This document shows, in pieces, positions 46,758 to 58,659 of a stretch of DNA of 64,000 nucleotides. Both the position numbers and the translations under genes were made by a program. Location of the stretch: the NCBI GenBank assembly GCA_018389105.1, contig JACATO010001438.1, forward strand, positions 206,501-270,500, in the 5' to 3' direction. The number at the start of each line of letters is the position of its first letter. Within the stretch, counting starts at the first letter, position 1. The DNA is from Nautilus pompilius (Eukaryota > Mollusca > Cephalopoda > Nautilida > Nautilidae). The notes below the pieces were generated by a model. That model was not told the origin of the DNA. It saw only the letters and a list, made by a program, of their open reading frames with translations, and did not search any database.

Positions 46758-48761
46758 CTGTCCTTTTTGTAAATACTATTCATATTTAAGGGAGAAGAGA
46801 CAGTTTATTGGTCAGCGAAATTGTCTCTCCCACTTCCAGAATTTCATTTTCTTAGAAACTTAGATTCCACTTTGAGGTGGCTATTTAAGAAAAACAAAAA
46901 CAATCTTGATGTCTGTATTTTCATTACAATATAGTTTTAAAAACAGGTTGTTCAACTAGCTAAAAGCATTAATTATTCATTCTTAAGGTCTTACTTTTTC
47001 CTAGACTATCAATCTGGGTATGATTAAGCTTCCAAACTGTCACTATACTCTGAACGAGCAAGCTGCTTTCCACGTGCAGTATTTAAATAGATGTTCACTC
47101 GACCACAAATCTGTTTTAAGCCTGGGAGATGTTATAGTGGTCTGTCATGTCTAGAGCCCAGACCTCTGCCACCCATGTAATTTCCACAGTTCTTATTTGA
47201 AAATAAAATGTTGGTAGCACTTTGAACTTTTCAAGTGGTTTAAAAATATGTTCCCCTTAGGCTGTTTTCTATCATATCAATTAATGGTAAATGACTGCCA
47301 AATGATATTTAGAATAAATTAGATTTTGAACAACTGCACCATATTCTGACCTTTAAATTCTTATATCATTTCTTTTCTTAAATACTGTTCTGGATGGTGA
47401 TTTGTTTGTTTCTTTAAGGATTCCACTTCTGTCAGATATGCTTATAAAATGTTGCCAGTTCCATTAAGATTCTTCCTGTCTGTCAGAATTTAATGCTGAC
47501 AAGTGGACAACCATTTGTAAACATTCTGTGTATTTATTTATTTATTTTAGCATTTCATGTGTTCCTACGATTTTCTGGGTCACTTCTCTGTCCTTTGCAT
47601 GATCTGAGTCGGAAATCTGGCTTCATTAAAGTCCTAAAAGGTGTATAACATTGATAGTGTCCACTAAAATTCACCATCAATGCAGAAAGTAGACTAAAGA
47701 TCAATTTTAGAAAACCAAGTTTGGCATGAATCTTGCGTTCCCAATTTTAATATACAGATTTTTAACTGAACTGCACCTAACTGTAACCCTGGAAAGCTAA
47801 AAGAAACAAACTTTTAGGGATGTACATAAATCTTACCATACGTGGAGTTGGACCATGGAAATTTGTTCAAAGATTTTTTTTTGTACTAAAAATTCCGCAT
47901 TGAACATAGTTTCGGAGATTTGTATCGCCAGCTAAATAATAACATTTATGTTTCAGTAAAAGTGAAAAATTCCTTAAGTAAACTGCAGTTTGAATGTAAA
48001 AAGGCTTTCTCTGTGTGATTAGTTTACTGTTATAGATGTACAGTGCCTGTGAAAGGTTTTAACAGCTAAAAGAATCGTAATGATACAGTTATGCTCTAAC
48101 TTTTATTAACCGAAAGGTCGAAGTCATGTTGATATCTAAGAAGAAAACTTGGGATTTGCTGAATATAAAAAGATTGGTGGGGTCACTTTGATCAATGAAT
48201 ACAGAATAAACTGGGGATAGTGGAGAGGACTCTTGTGAAGTTTGGATTATAAACGGTATATCTCAATAGCCTTTGGTATGAAATTATATATAAATGGATA
48301 TGTATTTGGCTTCCTTTTTCTCGACCAAGATAGCTTTTATAATGTGATATCATCAACATTGTTTTCATTTCTGTAAGACAGCCTGCAGGCAAGCTATCAC
48401 TGACTGAAGTCTGAACTACTTTGTCAGAACATATCGATTTGTTGTTACATACTGGATGCCAGGATGTGTTCATGTTTTCAAGAAACTGGTAGGCATATGT
48501 ATATATCGTGATTGTAGGAAAACAAAGCATATATGAGTGCATCCCAGAATTTACTTAGACATTAGAGCAGCAGTCTGAAACATGGTGCCACCTATATGTT
48601 AGTCTGACACAGGTCATTTAGAATTTAAGATTTTTCACATCACTATAAGGATTTTCTTTTTTTTCTTCTTTCTATCTATCTGTCGTTGTTGTTGTGTTGA
48701 TTGTACAGGCATTGCTGCATTCAGGGTGGACCCAAGGTGTCTGCTCTTTCATCTTATGAAA

Positions 48762-48771
48762 AATAAATAAA
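48762..48771 (+). terminator. Overlapping distal poly(A) signals
   Basis: Two overlapping AATAAA hexamers (48762-48767, 48766-48771) are followed at 10-30 bases by CTCTGTGTGATTGTATGGGG, a strong GU-rich downstream element. This could be the distal end of a long GRK2 3' UTR; no other gene upstream would use it. Confidence 0.4.
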
Positions 48772-50984
48772 TTCAACAGCCTCTGTGTGATTGTATGGGG
48801 TTACTTGTGCAATATGATGTATACAAGTCATTTTTAAATAAACTGTGGTTTATAAAATAACACGTTGAAGAGAACCAGACTGCCAGAGGTCTTCTATGAA
48901 AACTGACTCCACTCTCCCTCCAGTCAAACTGCTGCATGTGTATGCAGTGTTGTTGGAAGTGAGCATGCAAGGTAAAGAAAAACAACTAACTAAAGAAAAT
49001 TAGAATACAGTTAATAGTTTTAAAATAAATTAACACAAAGGATTTTGGATCTAGTCACCATTTATTGGTGTAAAACTGTGGACAAGAAAAGTTACTGCCA
49101 TGATCTTGTATAGTTGAGAACTCTTCATTTCTCATATTCTTTTTAGCTGCTTCTCTTAACTTCAGTCTTGGTAAACAAATGTTTAAATGCCACAGGAAAC
49201 ATTTCACAAGAAACAGAAGAGAAGATAAGCTGCATTATCATTAGACGTCTAGGAAACTGTGACAAAATTGCAGACCAGAGTGCCCAAATGATGGATGGTC
49301 AGTTAAAGTCTTCCAAAACTTGTTCTTTTACAGTATTATTGAAATGTTTTCTGGAGGTTACCAGTTAATTTTTACAGTGAAATTCCTTTTTTTTTTTCTT
49401 TGAATTGGCAGGTTCAGTTTGTAGGGTGCTTTGTTAATTACGTAAATGTATATTTGCCAGTGACCTGAAACCCTGGTTCAATCCAATTTGAACTGAAGAC
49501 TCTCGTAAAAATAATCTACTGCTCTTTCATGGGAACCAAATTTTATCTTTTAGCTGAAGTTAGAAAAGAATTTTTTCTACCTAAGAGAAGTAACTTCCAA
49601 AATTGTTTAATCCTCAGGTAGATGATGCACTACTACTACAGACAGATTTGTTTTCTAATTGGGCACAACCAGCCAAGAAACCACAAACCTATAAAGTGAA
49701 CATCTCTCCTCCTCATGCAGTGAGAGAACATCAGGCCAGTTGAAAGGATGTATTTTGGTTTCCTGTAAGTTTGCTAAAGCTTTGTTACTTAAGATGAAGA
49801 AAAAGATTTCTATTTTCATCGCTGACAAATTTAAATATTTTTTCCCCAAAACAAGTTGTCCTACAAGGTCAGCAAGAAAAAAACTGTTAGATCAAAAAAG
49901 TAGCAGTTGGTTTCATTGCTAAAACATTCCAATACCAAGCCAGATACTTTTTAGAATGCTGGTATCCAGCAAATAGCTAACTAACCAAAAATTCTTAACC
50001 ATCTAAGAATGGCAGCCAGGCAAAGCTCTGACTTGATTTGAGAAAAAACAGAGCCTGTATGCTTTAATGATATGGATCACACGGTCCCCACACTGGAGTG
50101 CCATGACAGTTTATTGAGTTGTTACAAAATTACCAGAAGGAAGAAGCCAGCCAGCATAGCTTATGCTAAAGCAGCCTCCTTCGAGGGTATGAAATGCTCG
50201 TTGGTAAGTTGTTCTCACAATTTGTTGCGTTTGTCTAGAATTCTGTTACTAACATAAAGTCATGAGGATGATGATACTAAGCAATAATTTAACTCTTGAA
50301 TCTGTCAATAATCAAAAGAGTGTTTTCACTGCCTCCTACCAAATATTGTATTATTAAATCTTCCATGAAACATCTAAAATCCAAACTAGACAAATTAAAC
50401 GTTTCATCCTTCTGCATGCTAGTATGTTTGAAGCATCCATGAAAATCTTGACTGACTCCATGCCTGCATAGCATTTCCAAGATGTGGAAAAACTTAGGTG
50501 AATGACACTCAAATCTCTCTGCTGTGGTATAAACATCTATTCATTCCTTCCTTGTCTGAAATTTATACTTGAAAAAAAAAACTTTTGATTTCTCTGCTTA
50601 ATCCAATACAACATATTCTAATTGTTTCTATTTATCTTCATTTACTTGTGCACTCCAACAATGCCAGAATTCTTTCTCTTAGAAATAGACACTACAGTAT
50701 TAAAAAACCAGTTATCCATAATTCACTGAAATGTAAAAGTACTGACTGTTTATTTGAGGCAATGAAATTGAATCTCTCCTTTTATTTTTTGCATTTGACA
50801 ATAACTTTATCCTTAACTATAAAGTGATTCTTTTTTTTTTTTACGAAGATGCCAACAATGAAAACCACTAATTTTATTCTCTCTCGCTAAACAGTCCCAT
50901 GTTAACAACTGAAGCTTTAGCTAATACTTAGTCTAGCTGGATTACCCTCAGTATAGCTCAGCTCAAATTCTGATCCATCAACAG

Positions 50985-51272
50985 TGGTTTAGCTGAGCAG
51001 ACTAGTAGTGACCAAAGATGGCTGTTATGTCTACAGGGGAGACAACTCTGGTGAGAGACCGTAGTGCCATAGTTATTTGCTGGGAAACATCACTAATCCG
51101 GCACTTTCAGGAAGGAAAGCCTTAAGAGAACTTTATTTTTAGAGGTGAGAGTAAACCCACATTCAGCTGGTGAAGAATAGTGAGAAGAAACCATGCCAGG
51201 GAGGTACGACAAATCGAGTCAGACTAGTAGACAGATCTCCCACTGGACAACCAAGCTGCTGTCCTACACATG
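50985..51272 (-). repeat. tRNA-derived SINE, copy 3 (reverse orientation)
   Basis: On the minus strand the head reads GCAGCTTGGTTGTCCAGTGG followed by GACTCGATTTG (B-box-like). The same body as the copies at 14244 and 18912 follows: CCTGGCATGGTTTCTTCTCA, TTCACCAGCTG, CCCCTGTAGACAT. It lies immediately left of the piggyBac-type MITE. Confidence 0.65.
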
Positions 51273-51301
51273 ATCATATTTTATAATGATAAAATACTTA
51301 A

Positions 51302-51503
51302 CTCTTTCCCTGCCAAACTCAATGATCGCATCCCACCGATTGCCAAAGTTGGAGATCACCGATTTAACAGCTTTTGTGACACTCGCTAGATGGTTGGTCA
51401 GTAGCACCTGATATCATCAATTTAAGCATTAGGAAAATTCTGAATCTGTCAATGGAGAAGTAACCTGTTTGTGGAAATGTCAAAAACCTTGGCTGGGAAA
51501 GAG
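51302..51503. mobile_element. PiggyBac-type MITE, 202 bp, with TTAA target duplication
   Basis: The ends CTCTTTCCCTGCCAA and TTGGCTGGGAAAGAG are inverted repeats matching at 14 of 15 positions. Both sides are flanked by TTAA (51298-51301 and 51504-51507), the signature of piggyBac-superfamily insertion. The 200-bp interior has no coding capacity, so it is a non-autonomous miniature element. Confidence 0.88.
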
Positions 51504-52356
51504 TTAATGTTTCAACTTATTTTCATTAAGATAATAAATATGAAAAAAACAACAATTTGCTTTATGATCATAAAGAAAATCTTGCAACCAAACTGCAATA
51601 GTACAACTTGTTTTGCTTCTGGATTTTAATTTTTCTATTTAACCTGCTTCACAAAGATTTTGAAATTTCAAAGTACACCCTCCGAACAATTGCTGGATTG
51701 GTGAGGTGTACCTAACAGGATAATTGTTACTGAAGAAGATGATAACAAAAGTAGATGGATTTTTAGAATAAAAATTAGTGGCATTCTAGTAACCACTGAT
51801 AATGCTGCATAATCAATATGTCATGCACTAATAGTTTAATGATTTAATATGGAAAAACCTAATGTACACAGGAGGACAGACAAGCAAAACAACTGAACTA
51901 GTGAATAAGTGACATGAAACTGCATTGCACCAGCTCATCTGGATTGACCAGCTGGTGGTGGTAAACACAGGTCACAAACCAAAGCTTAAACATCAACATA
52001 CATAAAACTTTACCAACTCACTATAACTGCATCATCATCATTGCAATTCTTTGCTTGTCTAGTTTTTGTATTGATGCAGAAAACCATTTTCTGAAATACT
52101 TCTGACTAACAATAACAAAATTGTGATGGGTAGATTTTTAATTGTGGTTCCACCTGAAATAATGTCAGCTGTTAACTAAAACCTGGAATTTAATGGGCAC
52201 TACAGTTTAATTTTCTTAATAATGACACCTGAATGTTGTTTCATAATCTATATTAATTAAGAAATAGTCACTCAGATAATCTGGGTCTACTTGACTAAAA
52301 CAGCCACAACAACGATCTTTTTTCAGAACTAAGAGTATGGCAAAACCAACATGCTA

Positions 52357-53130
52357 CAGTGTCCTGGCATAAAAGTTTGGCCACCTGTTGTTACAATATG
52401 TTAGTTTGTTGCAGAAAATTACAGATAAAAAAGAGTAGAATTATTTATGCTATTACTTGTCAAGCCACCTTTTGCAGCACAAATAGTATGCTTAGCATTG
52501 AATCATTAGGTTTTGTATTACAATCTGATCCTTGTGAGTTTTCTTTAATTATGTTGGCAGGATGTGAACAGCTGACAATTCAGATGCTGCCACGGGAGCA
52601 TGATCAAATTCATATAGAGATTTTGGGTGCCCAAGGAATTAAATGTCTAGTCACACAAGAGGTGTAACATGTAACCCCACTCTTTTTGAAGAATGTGGTC
52701 ATCAAATGTTAGTACAATGGCAGATTCCACTTTAATAAGGATATGTACTTAACTAAGATCTTTAACAAATGCCATGCCAGATTGCAGCCCATACCATGAA
52801 ACTTCCACCACCTCCATACTAGACATTTCAGAGTGTTTTGTTCCTATTGGATAAAAGAGGTTTTTGTACAAGTCAGCGGAGATGACACTGGATCATCCTT
52901 TTATTTCTGTTGCATGGCTGATGTCAACAAGAGAATATCAACAGCATACACAGACATGATGAGAAACAGAAGCTCTTTTCCAGATGTTACTGCTGAAGCC
53001 TTCCCATGTAACTCCTTGAAACTCACGATAATATTGGTCACAGATCCATGAAAAATATTGAGATCTTTGCTATCTATCCTTGATTCTGACCAAACAGCTT
53101 ATAACATTACCTCAGATCATGTGACCTGTC
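52357..53130 (-). mobile_element. Degenerate Tc1-like remnant, second copy, opposite strand
   Basis: The end CAGTGTCCTGGCATAAAAGT follows a TA at 52355-52356 and resembles a Tc1-family TIR. On the minus strand YGGGGSFMVWAAIWHGIC (about 52760-52820) matches the Tc1 GGGSVMVWGAISWHG segment. Blocks CATGGATCTGTGACCAATAT and GCAAAAGGTGGCTTGACAAG occur in the same order as in the element at 12090. No convincing right TIR was seen. Inactive. Confidence 0.72.
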
Positions 53131-54429
53131 TGCTTTCTGCTTGGTTCCGATGGACTGATTAGTCAAATATGTGTATATGTAGCTTTTTTAAAGAGAGAAA
53201 CTGAATAAAAACTCTTAACTATGAAAGTGAAATCACAAATATTGAAAAATCTGTATGCAGTGAAACTTAATTGATTTTAAACCATAAATTCCATATTTCT
53301 TTTCATGTAAATCTATATAATGTTTGTCTTACCTGTAACTGGGGATAACCCAATTTAACTATGAGCCAAATGGCAAAACCCTTTCTTTCACACTGTGTTT
53401 GATTAATTGTTACTACAACTACATTTTTCTGTACAAGTAGACAAAGTATTGTGCAGCGTTTTATTTCACCTCAAGGCTTTGAAATGTCACTTCGAAGATT
53501 ACATAATTATCAAAGGTGTCATCATAGTAATAATGGCAACCGAAGATGGTCGTTCACAGATTAGACGCAAACTCTCTGGGGCTAGAGTTTGTTTATAGCG
53601 AAGGTAGGAGCTTCTGCCTTCATGGTAATTACACCTTTGGGTAGTGTACCCAGTGTTGAAGAGCATTTGAGAAGGCCAGAGAACACGCTACGCGCACATT
53701 ATACGATGAAGACATTAACTAAAGGTAAAAAATGTCAGTTGGTAAACACAGTAAACTGCTCGGTCAGTTCTCAATCTTGGAAAGAATTCACAATCTGCAC
53801 CATTGAGTTTGTTGTTGCCCGCTGAAGGGAACCACCTCTGTTTTACAGGAATCTTTCACAAATGCATCGTTTGAGTATAGCATGCTTGCTTTTTTATTTA
53901 TTAATCAAAGGCAGTCACAAAATGGGGCAGTGATTCGAAAATCTTTCTCTCGTTGTTGAAGAAGCTGCAGATGTTAGCAAAAAATTATCGATTAATTACT
54001 CCTTTCCACGGTTTATTACATTGCTGACTGCATATTACTGTATAGAACGCAGCATTGGATTATGTGACATCGTAATAACTGATACAGTTTTTGGCTGATA
54101 ATAGTCCCTTTCTCTTTTTCTGTGGGAAGCATTAAGTCTTTTCGTTAATCTCTTAAAATAAATTAGAAAGATAAACTCTAATTTTACTCAATAAAGTTGT
54201 TTTTGTTGTTTCCTAAGGGAATTTTCTTCGCCGAAATAAGATTTTTAAAATTTTTTTACCGATTCAAAAATTAATCATTTTCATTATCTTTTTTAATCAT
54301 TAAAATATCAAGAAACAAATTAACTGGAAGAGAGACGGTTACCTCGAAATTCAGGTGATTAGTTTTCATTGCTCGTAAAAGTATCAATTCCCCGCTGTTG
54401 CCATCGATGAGTTTCATTGTGGACCATTC

Positions 54430-54590
54430 TAATGGAATCGCGACGATGTTAAAGGCTGGAACAAGGGCCCACATCGACTTAACTATTTAATGGAATCCCG
54501 ATGATGTTAAAGGCTTCCACAAGGGCCCACATCGACTTAACTATTTAATGGAATCCCGATGATGTTAAAGGCTTCCACAAGGGTCCTCTG
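54430..54590. repeat. Tandem repeat, 58-bp unit, about 2.7 copies
   Basis: TAATGGAATC begins at 54430, 54488 and 54546, exactly 58 bp apart. Copies 2 and 3 are nearly identical (CCCGATGATGTTAAAGGCTT), while copy 1 carries several differences (CGCGACGATG, GGCTGGAACA). The third copy ends near 54584. Confidence 0.95.
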
Positions 54591-55488
54591 GTCTTAACCT
54601 AAAATAAGATACCTAAAGTTAAATTCGCTGAAAGATGAAGGAAATTTTGTTGTAGTATACTTCGTTTATTTGGTTTTATTTTGACATATTTTGTTCATTT
54701 AATTCATTTATACGTTTATATAGATGCAGACGCCCACACAATCTGTGGTACAGCTGTCAGAGTAGAGGTGACTATACAGGTGTTTAACAAAGAGGTGGTT
54801 TTAAACACTGCCAGTAATGGAGAGATTATTACCTCTGGAATCAATAAGCTGTCCGGATGTTTCGTTTTCGACTCTCGAAGGCACCATTTTTGTCTGCGGT
54901 AAATCACTTTACTGTATTTTAGTTTTGTTATAGAAAATAAGGGAATCTTAACGTAATCCTTACAAAGGGGTCGGAGTTTGTTGTTGCGTCATTTTAAAAA
55001 AAAATTAATTAACAAGTAATAGGTATATTAATATTAACAAGGGTCATTACTACCTAACAACACCAGAATCACGTTTTACTATTTGCGATCAGTTCAGAAG
55101 GCTTAGGATTATAATTTTGGACCCTCTTTTCCCGAGCAGCCCCTACTAACAGGGGAGGGCAGAATTGTTCTCGGAACTGTACCTAGCAAACTTCGCTGAA
55201 AACGAGTAGATGACGGAGGGTTGCGCAGCTCTGTCGTTCATAGGTGTTCAAAGCCGTGCGGGAGATTTGTCTGTGTATTCTTTCCTGTTACCTCCAAACT
55301 CCCCCCTGACAAATCTCAAGCATCGAATTATTTTACTTTTTAAACATATAGCCCCATTTTTGGTATCACATTCATAAAACTGTTAAAGTATCTAGATCAG
55401 CCCCCTTGGATAGAGTCTACATCTCTTGTTAATATGTGATGTCTGAATTTTTAAAGCAACTTTTAAACTGACCTTCATCGCTGTCATC

Positions 55489-55611
55489 GTAATCTCAGTC
55501 AGGAGAAACGGCTGAGCCCCCACACCACACGTATTTCTTGGGGGATTACGGTGATCTCAGCCAGGAGACAGAGCTGAGCCTGCGCACGTATCTCTGGGGG
55601 TTAAGGTTTTT
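55489..55611. repeat. Imperfect tandem duplication, about 62 bp
   Basis: GTAATCTCAGTCAGGAGA at 55489 is repeated as GTGATCTCAGCCAGGAGA at 55551. Similarity continues through CTGAGCC, CACGTAT and GGGGG, with small indels in the second copy. Confidence 0.85.
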
Positions 55612-56039
55612 CTTTCAGACACAAGTGCATGCAATAGAAAAGTTCTTTGGCAGTTGTACTTTTATACAGCACTTGGGGCGATTGGTATACGAAACGATTC
55701 TCGATTCCGCACAACGATTTCCCTTTTCTTTTATTAGTCGTATGGTATTTGCCTGGAATGAATAAAACGTGAACATTAAGACATCTTAAAGATTAAAGAC
55801 AGGACATGCAGTTTTGGCGAAAGTTCTTTTTTGCTTTAAAAACTCCTGCTCCCCTGACTTATTTTTGAGGCTGGATATGTTTAATATTCTTGTCTTTTTC
55901 TTCAGCGCAGTCCCTTCTATAATGGCGAACACCTGTTTAACACGCTGAAAGACTCCATACGCCTGCGTTGTCTTGCATACAGTTTTATATGAAAGTGACA
56001 GTTACTCTCCCCCTATGTAAATCTTAGCACCGGTAGTGA

Positions 56040-56366
56040 GGGCAAACAGGGCGCTCTCGTGACACCGTCGCGACACAGGTAAGTCTGCCGTTCGGTAAAC
56101 CATCGTGGATTCAGACAGCTCGTGCTGCTCTTCAACTTTATCCAATCTACTTTCGGTTGGCATCCCCTCTGAACCGGGCTGATGAGTTGTGTGCTAACCA
56201 AACCGAGAATGCTACCAATCAACGAATCTACCAGCATCTGCATCATCAACCGATAGCAAATCACCAGCAAAAATATTCTGACATTTTATTGGAGACTTTG
56301 TTTATAAAAACTGAGGACATTAGATCCGACCTTCACCCATTTCAAAATCTCTCGCAAACCGCGTGA
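56040..56366 (+). other. Unassigned open frame, 108 codons, no ATG
   Basis: Open from after a TGA (56037-56039) to the TGA at 56364-56366. It encodes a polar, Gln/Asn/His-rich sequence including LNRADELCANQTENATNQR and YQHLHHQPIANHQQKYSD. It has no in-frame ATG start; a donor-like CAGGTAAGT lies inside it at 56076. The opposite strand is also open over 56013-56270, so chance or a repeat is a real alternative. No family is recognised. Confidence 0.25.
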
Positions 56367-56824
56367 TTTCAGTCTGCCTCAGTCTGAGTTCCCATGAACC
56401 TTTTTGTGTTTTTTTTTGAAAAACTGAACAATTTAAAATTCATATAATTTCTAGTATCATTATTTTCGCGAGCTGAGATTAATCTATTCTGCAATGCAAA
56501 ATCGTATTCCTGTGAAACGAAATATCGTCCGCCTTCTGTTCTCTTTAGTCTATTTAGAAACCGAGACGAAAATTCTATTTATACATCTGGGTATCTAAAT
56601 TCTCTCAAAGATTTAAGAGAATATTTAATTTGTTGATTGTTATTGTTTAAGTAAAGAGACAAACGATGGCATCCTGCACTTTTGTTATTATTTGCTGATT
56701 CACGAATTGGAGAACAAGCGACATAACCCCTTCTCTCCCCCTCCACACCGACCAACGTTTGGATTTACTGCTAAGTTCTACGTTTCTATTATTTTATTTC
56801 ACAATTTTGCATCCTTTTTTAGTA

Positions 56825-57368
56825 CAGCCGACCCCCGTAATCGCGGCCCCGGTTATTCGCGGAATTTTCCTTAGAACCTAACTAATAATTGTTTGTGGAA
56901 ACCCCCACATATTCGCGGAATCGCAAATATCTTCCGCGATTTTTTAATCGCTTTTTTCGTGGCAATATATATTTTTTCACGCTAAATTATTAATAACAAT
57001 ATAATTTACTAATTTTGTAATATAAATACTAACGTAAATTCAGCAAAATATCAATATAAAATAAACGCTATTGGCTGGAGGTTTGAAAGTAGCCAATCAG
57101 AGAGCGTTATTCATTCTCCTCGCTGCTGATTGGCTGCTGCCCACGAGGCGCTGTCTCAGGCAGATGCAGCCCAGCATCATCCAAGTTTACCGCGTGTAGC
57201 TATCTCGAGTGTTGTATTTTAAATTAAATTATTATTATATATTTACTTATATTTTTTTATTATATTTTACGTTATATTTTGACGTTTATAGGCATTTTTA
57301 TGGACCACGTCCAATATTCGCGGGTTCTCTAGGAACGTAACCCCCGCGAATACCGGGGGGGGCAACTG
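56825..57368. mobile_element. Pogo/Tigger-type MITE, 544 bp
   Basis: The left end CAGCCGACCCCCGTAATCGC follows TA (56823-56824). The right end, reversed, is CAGTTGCCCCCCCCGGTATT and precedes TA (57369-57370). Both ends contain subterminal TTCGCGG motifs, with inner copies near 56890-56940 and 57315. The TIR style (CAGTNGNCCCYCGNTATTCGCGG) is that of pogo-superfamily elements from many animals. The interior is AT-rich and non-coding. Confidence 0.85.
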
Positions 57369-58499
57369 TATTTACTTCAGCGCGTTTCGTTTCGCCTCAT
57401 TCTCCAGTCCCGTATTTAAAATTTATCTCCCCTCCCCTCCCCAGTTATATGCGGGCGCCTTCCCATATCGGCGGCTTCACTGACTCGGAACTGGCAAACG
57501 GGGCTTGTTATCTGACTGCAGGACACTGACACTTCTACCATGGTCGCGGCTCGCCTGCAGGCAGCATCTCTGAAATAAATACTGAAGGAACACGAAGAAT
57601 CCATCAGAGAGCAGCAGTGTGCGGGTGGTCACGTAAGTTTAGACCGGTGGCGCCACCCAACGTCTTATGCGATCACCTTCGAGTAAGTAGAGCAGACTGT
57701 ACGTTTATTAGGCTTAATAGGGGACGATTGGCCTGTTTTCGTAGGTGCGTGCTGATATCTGGAAGTTTCGGGGGTACAACTAAAGTGGTTGCTTGGGCCC
57801 CCCCTTTTTTTTTTTTTGTTTTCTGTCGGAGTTGTAAAGAGGGAGGAGGAGAGCGACAAAAAATCGCTGTTCAGATCTATAACGAAGAAAAACAAGGATA
57901 TCCCATTTATCGATTATCACAAAATGTATTGAAGGGAGTAGATTCCACGGATGGATGCAAAGAACAACACTGTTACGGTCATCCTTGGCAAATGTTGTTT
58001 TTTTGGTGCTACACGAGAGTTATTCTTACACTTCCAGCTCTCCTGTTAATGATTTTAAAGAAAACCTCCTATCTCATATTCCAAGGATGAAGCCATGGCT
58101 AGGAAGAGGTGGGAATGCAGCCTCAGTACGAGTCGTTAGGTGGTGTTTTTATTTGAAAAATGCATGATACAGAGAAGCGAGAAGTGTTGAGCTCGTCCTA
58201 AGGTTGTTTTGACAATAAACTATAAAGCAGAGGCCATCCCAAATTCTGCATCTTGTACCTGAGACCTGGCGTCATCGAACTGACCTGAGAGCAGTGTGAG
58301 TCGGTCTGAGACTGTCGTCGTTTTTGATTTGCAGTGACACCAGGGTAGCTTAGATTAATCAAGGCAGGTAACTACCGGGAAAAGACCATTTTGTAACGTA
58401 ATGAAGAAAGGGCGCAGAAAATAGGTAAGACGAGGGCGATAAGAATGAAGTGTGAACAGCTACAAATGTTTGTTTGTTTGTTTTTTTAAATTTCCGTTT

Positions 58500-58659
58500 G
58501 AGTTACTGTTAACCTTGGTTTTAGCGTGGTACGGAAGTAGTCTACTTACCGGAAGTTTGCAACTGCGACTTCGGCCGACGGGAAAAAGCGGACAACCGTT
58601 AAAGATCCAACAGCAATCCATCTCCAGAGTTCCATAAACCGCTTTCGAGACAATGGCTG
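58500..58659 (+). promoter_or_regulatory. Candidate promoter and first exon of an unidentified plus-strand gene
   Basis: A CpG-containing stretch carries two ETS-type motifs, ACGGAAGT at 58531 and ACCGGAAGT at 58548, typical of TATA-less housekeeping promoters. At 58653 an ATG in good context (GACAATGGC) is preceded by an in-frame TAA (58635-58637). Seven coding bases later it meets a strong donor, GTAAGG at 58660. This would give a first exon encoding only Met-Ala plus one base. No matching second exon was recognised before the window ends, so the gene identity is unknown. Confidence 0.35.

Larger units (their letters stand above)
44291..50980. other. Intergenic or extended 3' UTR, no gene recognised
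   Basis: AT-rich sequence with microsatellites (44588, 45061, 46661), a purine-rich tract (45416-45530), AU-rich elements (44687-44702, about 47530-47548) and paired poly(A) hexamers at 48762. Open frames here are short and show no family resemblance. Confidence 0.6.
53131..56822. other. Transition to CpG-richer DNA, no identified gene
   Basis: From about 53.5 kb CG dinucleotides become more frequent. The stretch holds a three-copy 58-bp tandem repeat (54430), a 62-bp duplication (55489) and an open frame (56040-56366). Possible exons near 54.3-54.9 kb are discussed in findings. Nothing could be assigned to a known family. Confidence 0.5.

Noticed and set aside
46648-46863. Open frame beginning with alternating Cys-Val
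   Set aside because: It is a translation of the GT microsatellite.
52359-52667. 102-codon plus-strand frame
   Set aside because: It is antisense to the Tc1 remnant and starts inside its terminal repeat.
57617-58090. 157-codon plus-strand frame in CpG-rich DNA
   Set aside because: No domain, a poly-Phe run from poly-T and poor codon character; splice-independent frames are expected in such sequence. Kept out of the features but worth a transcript check.
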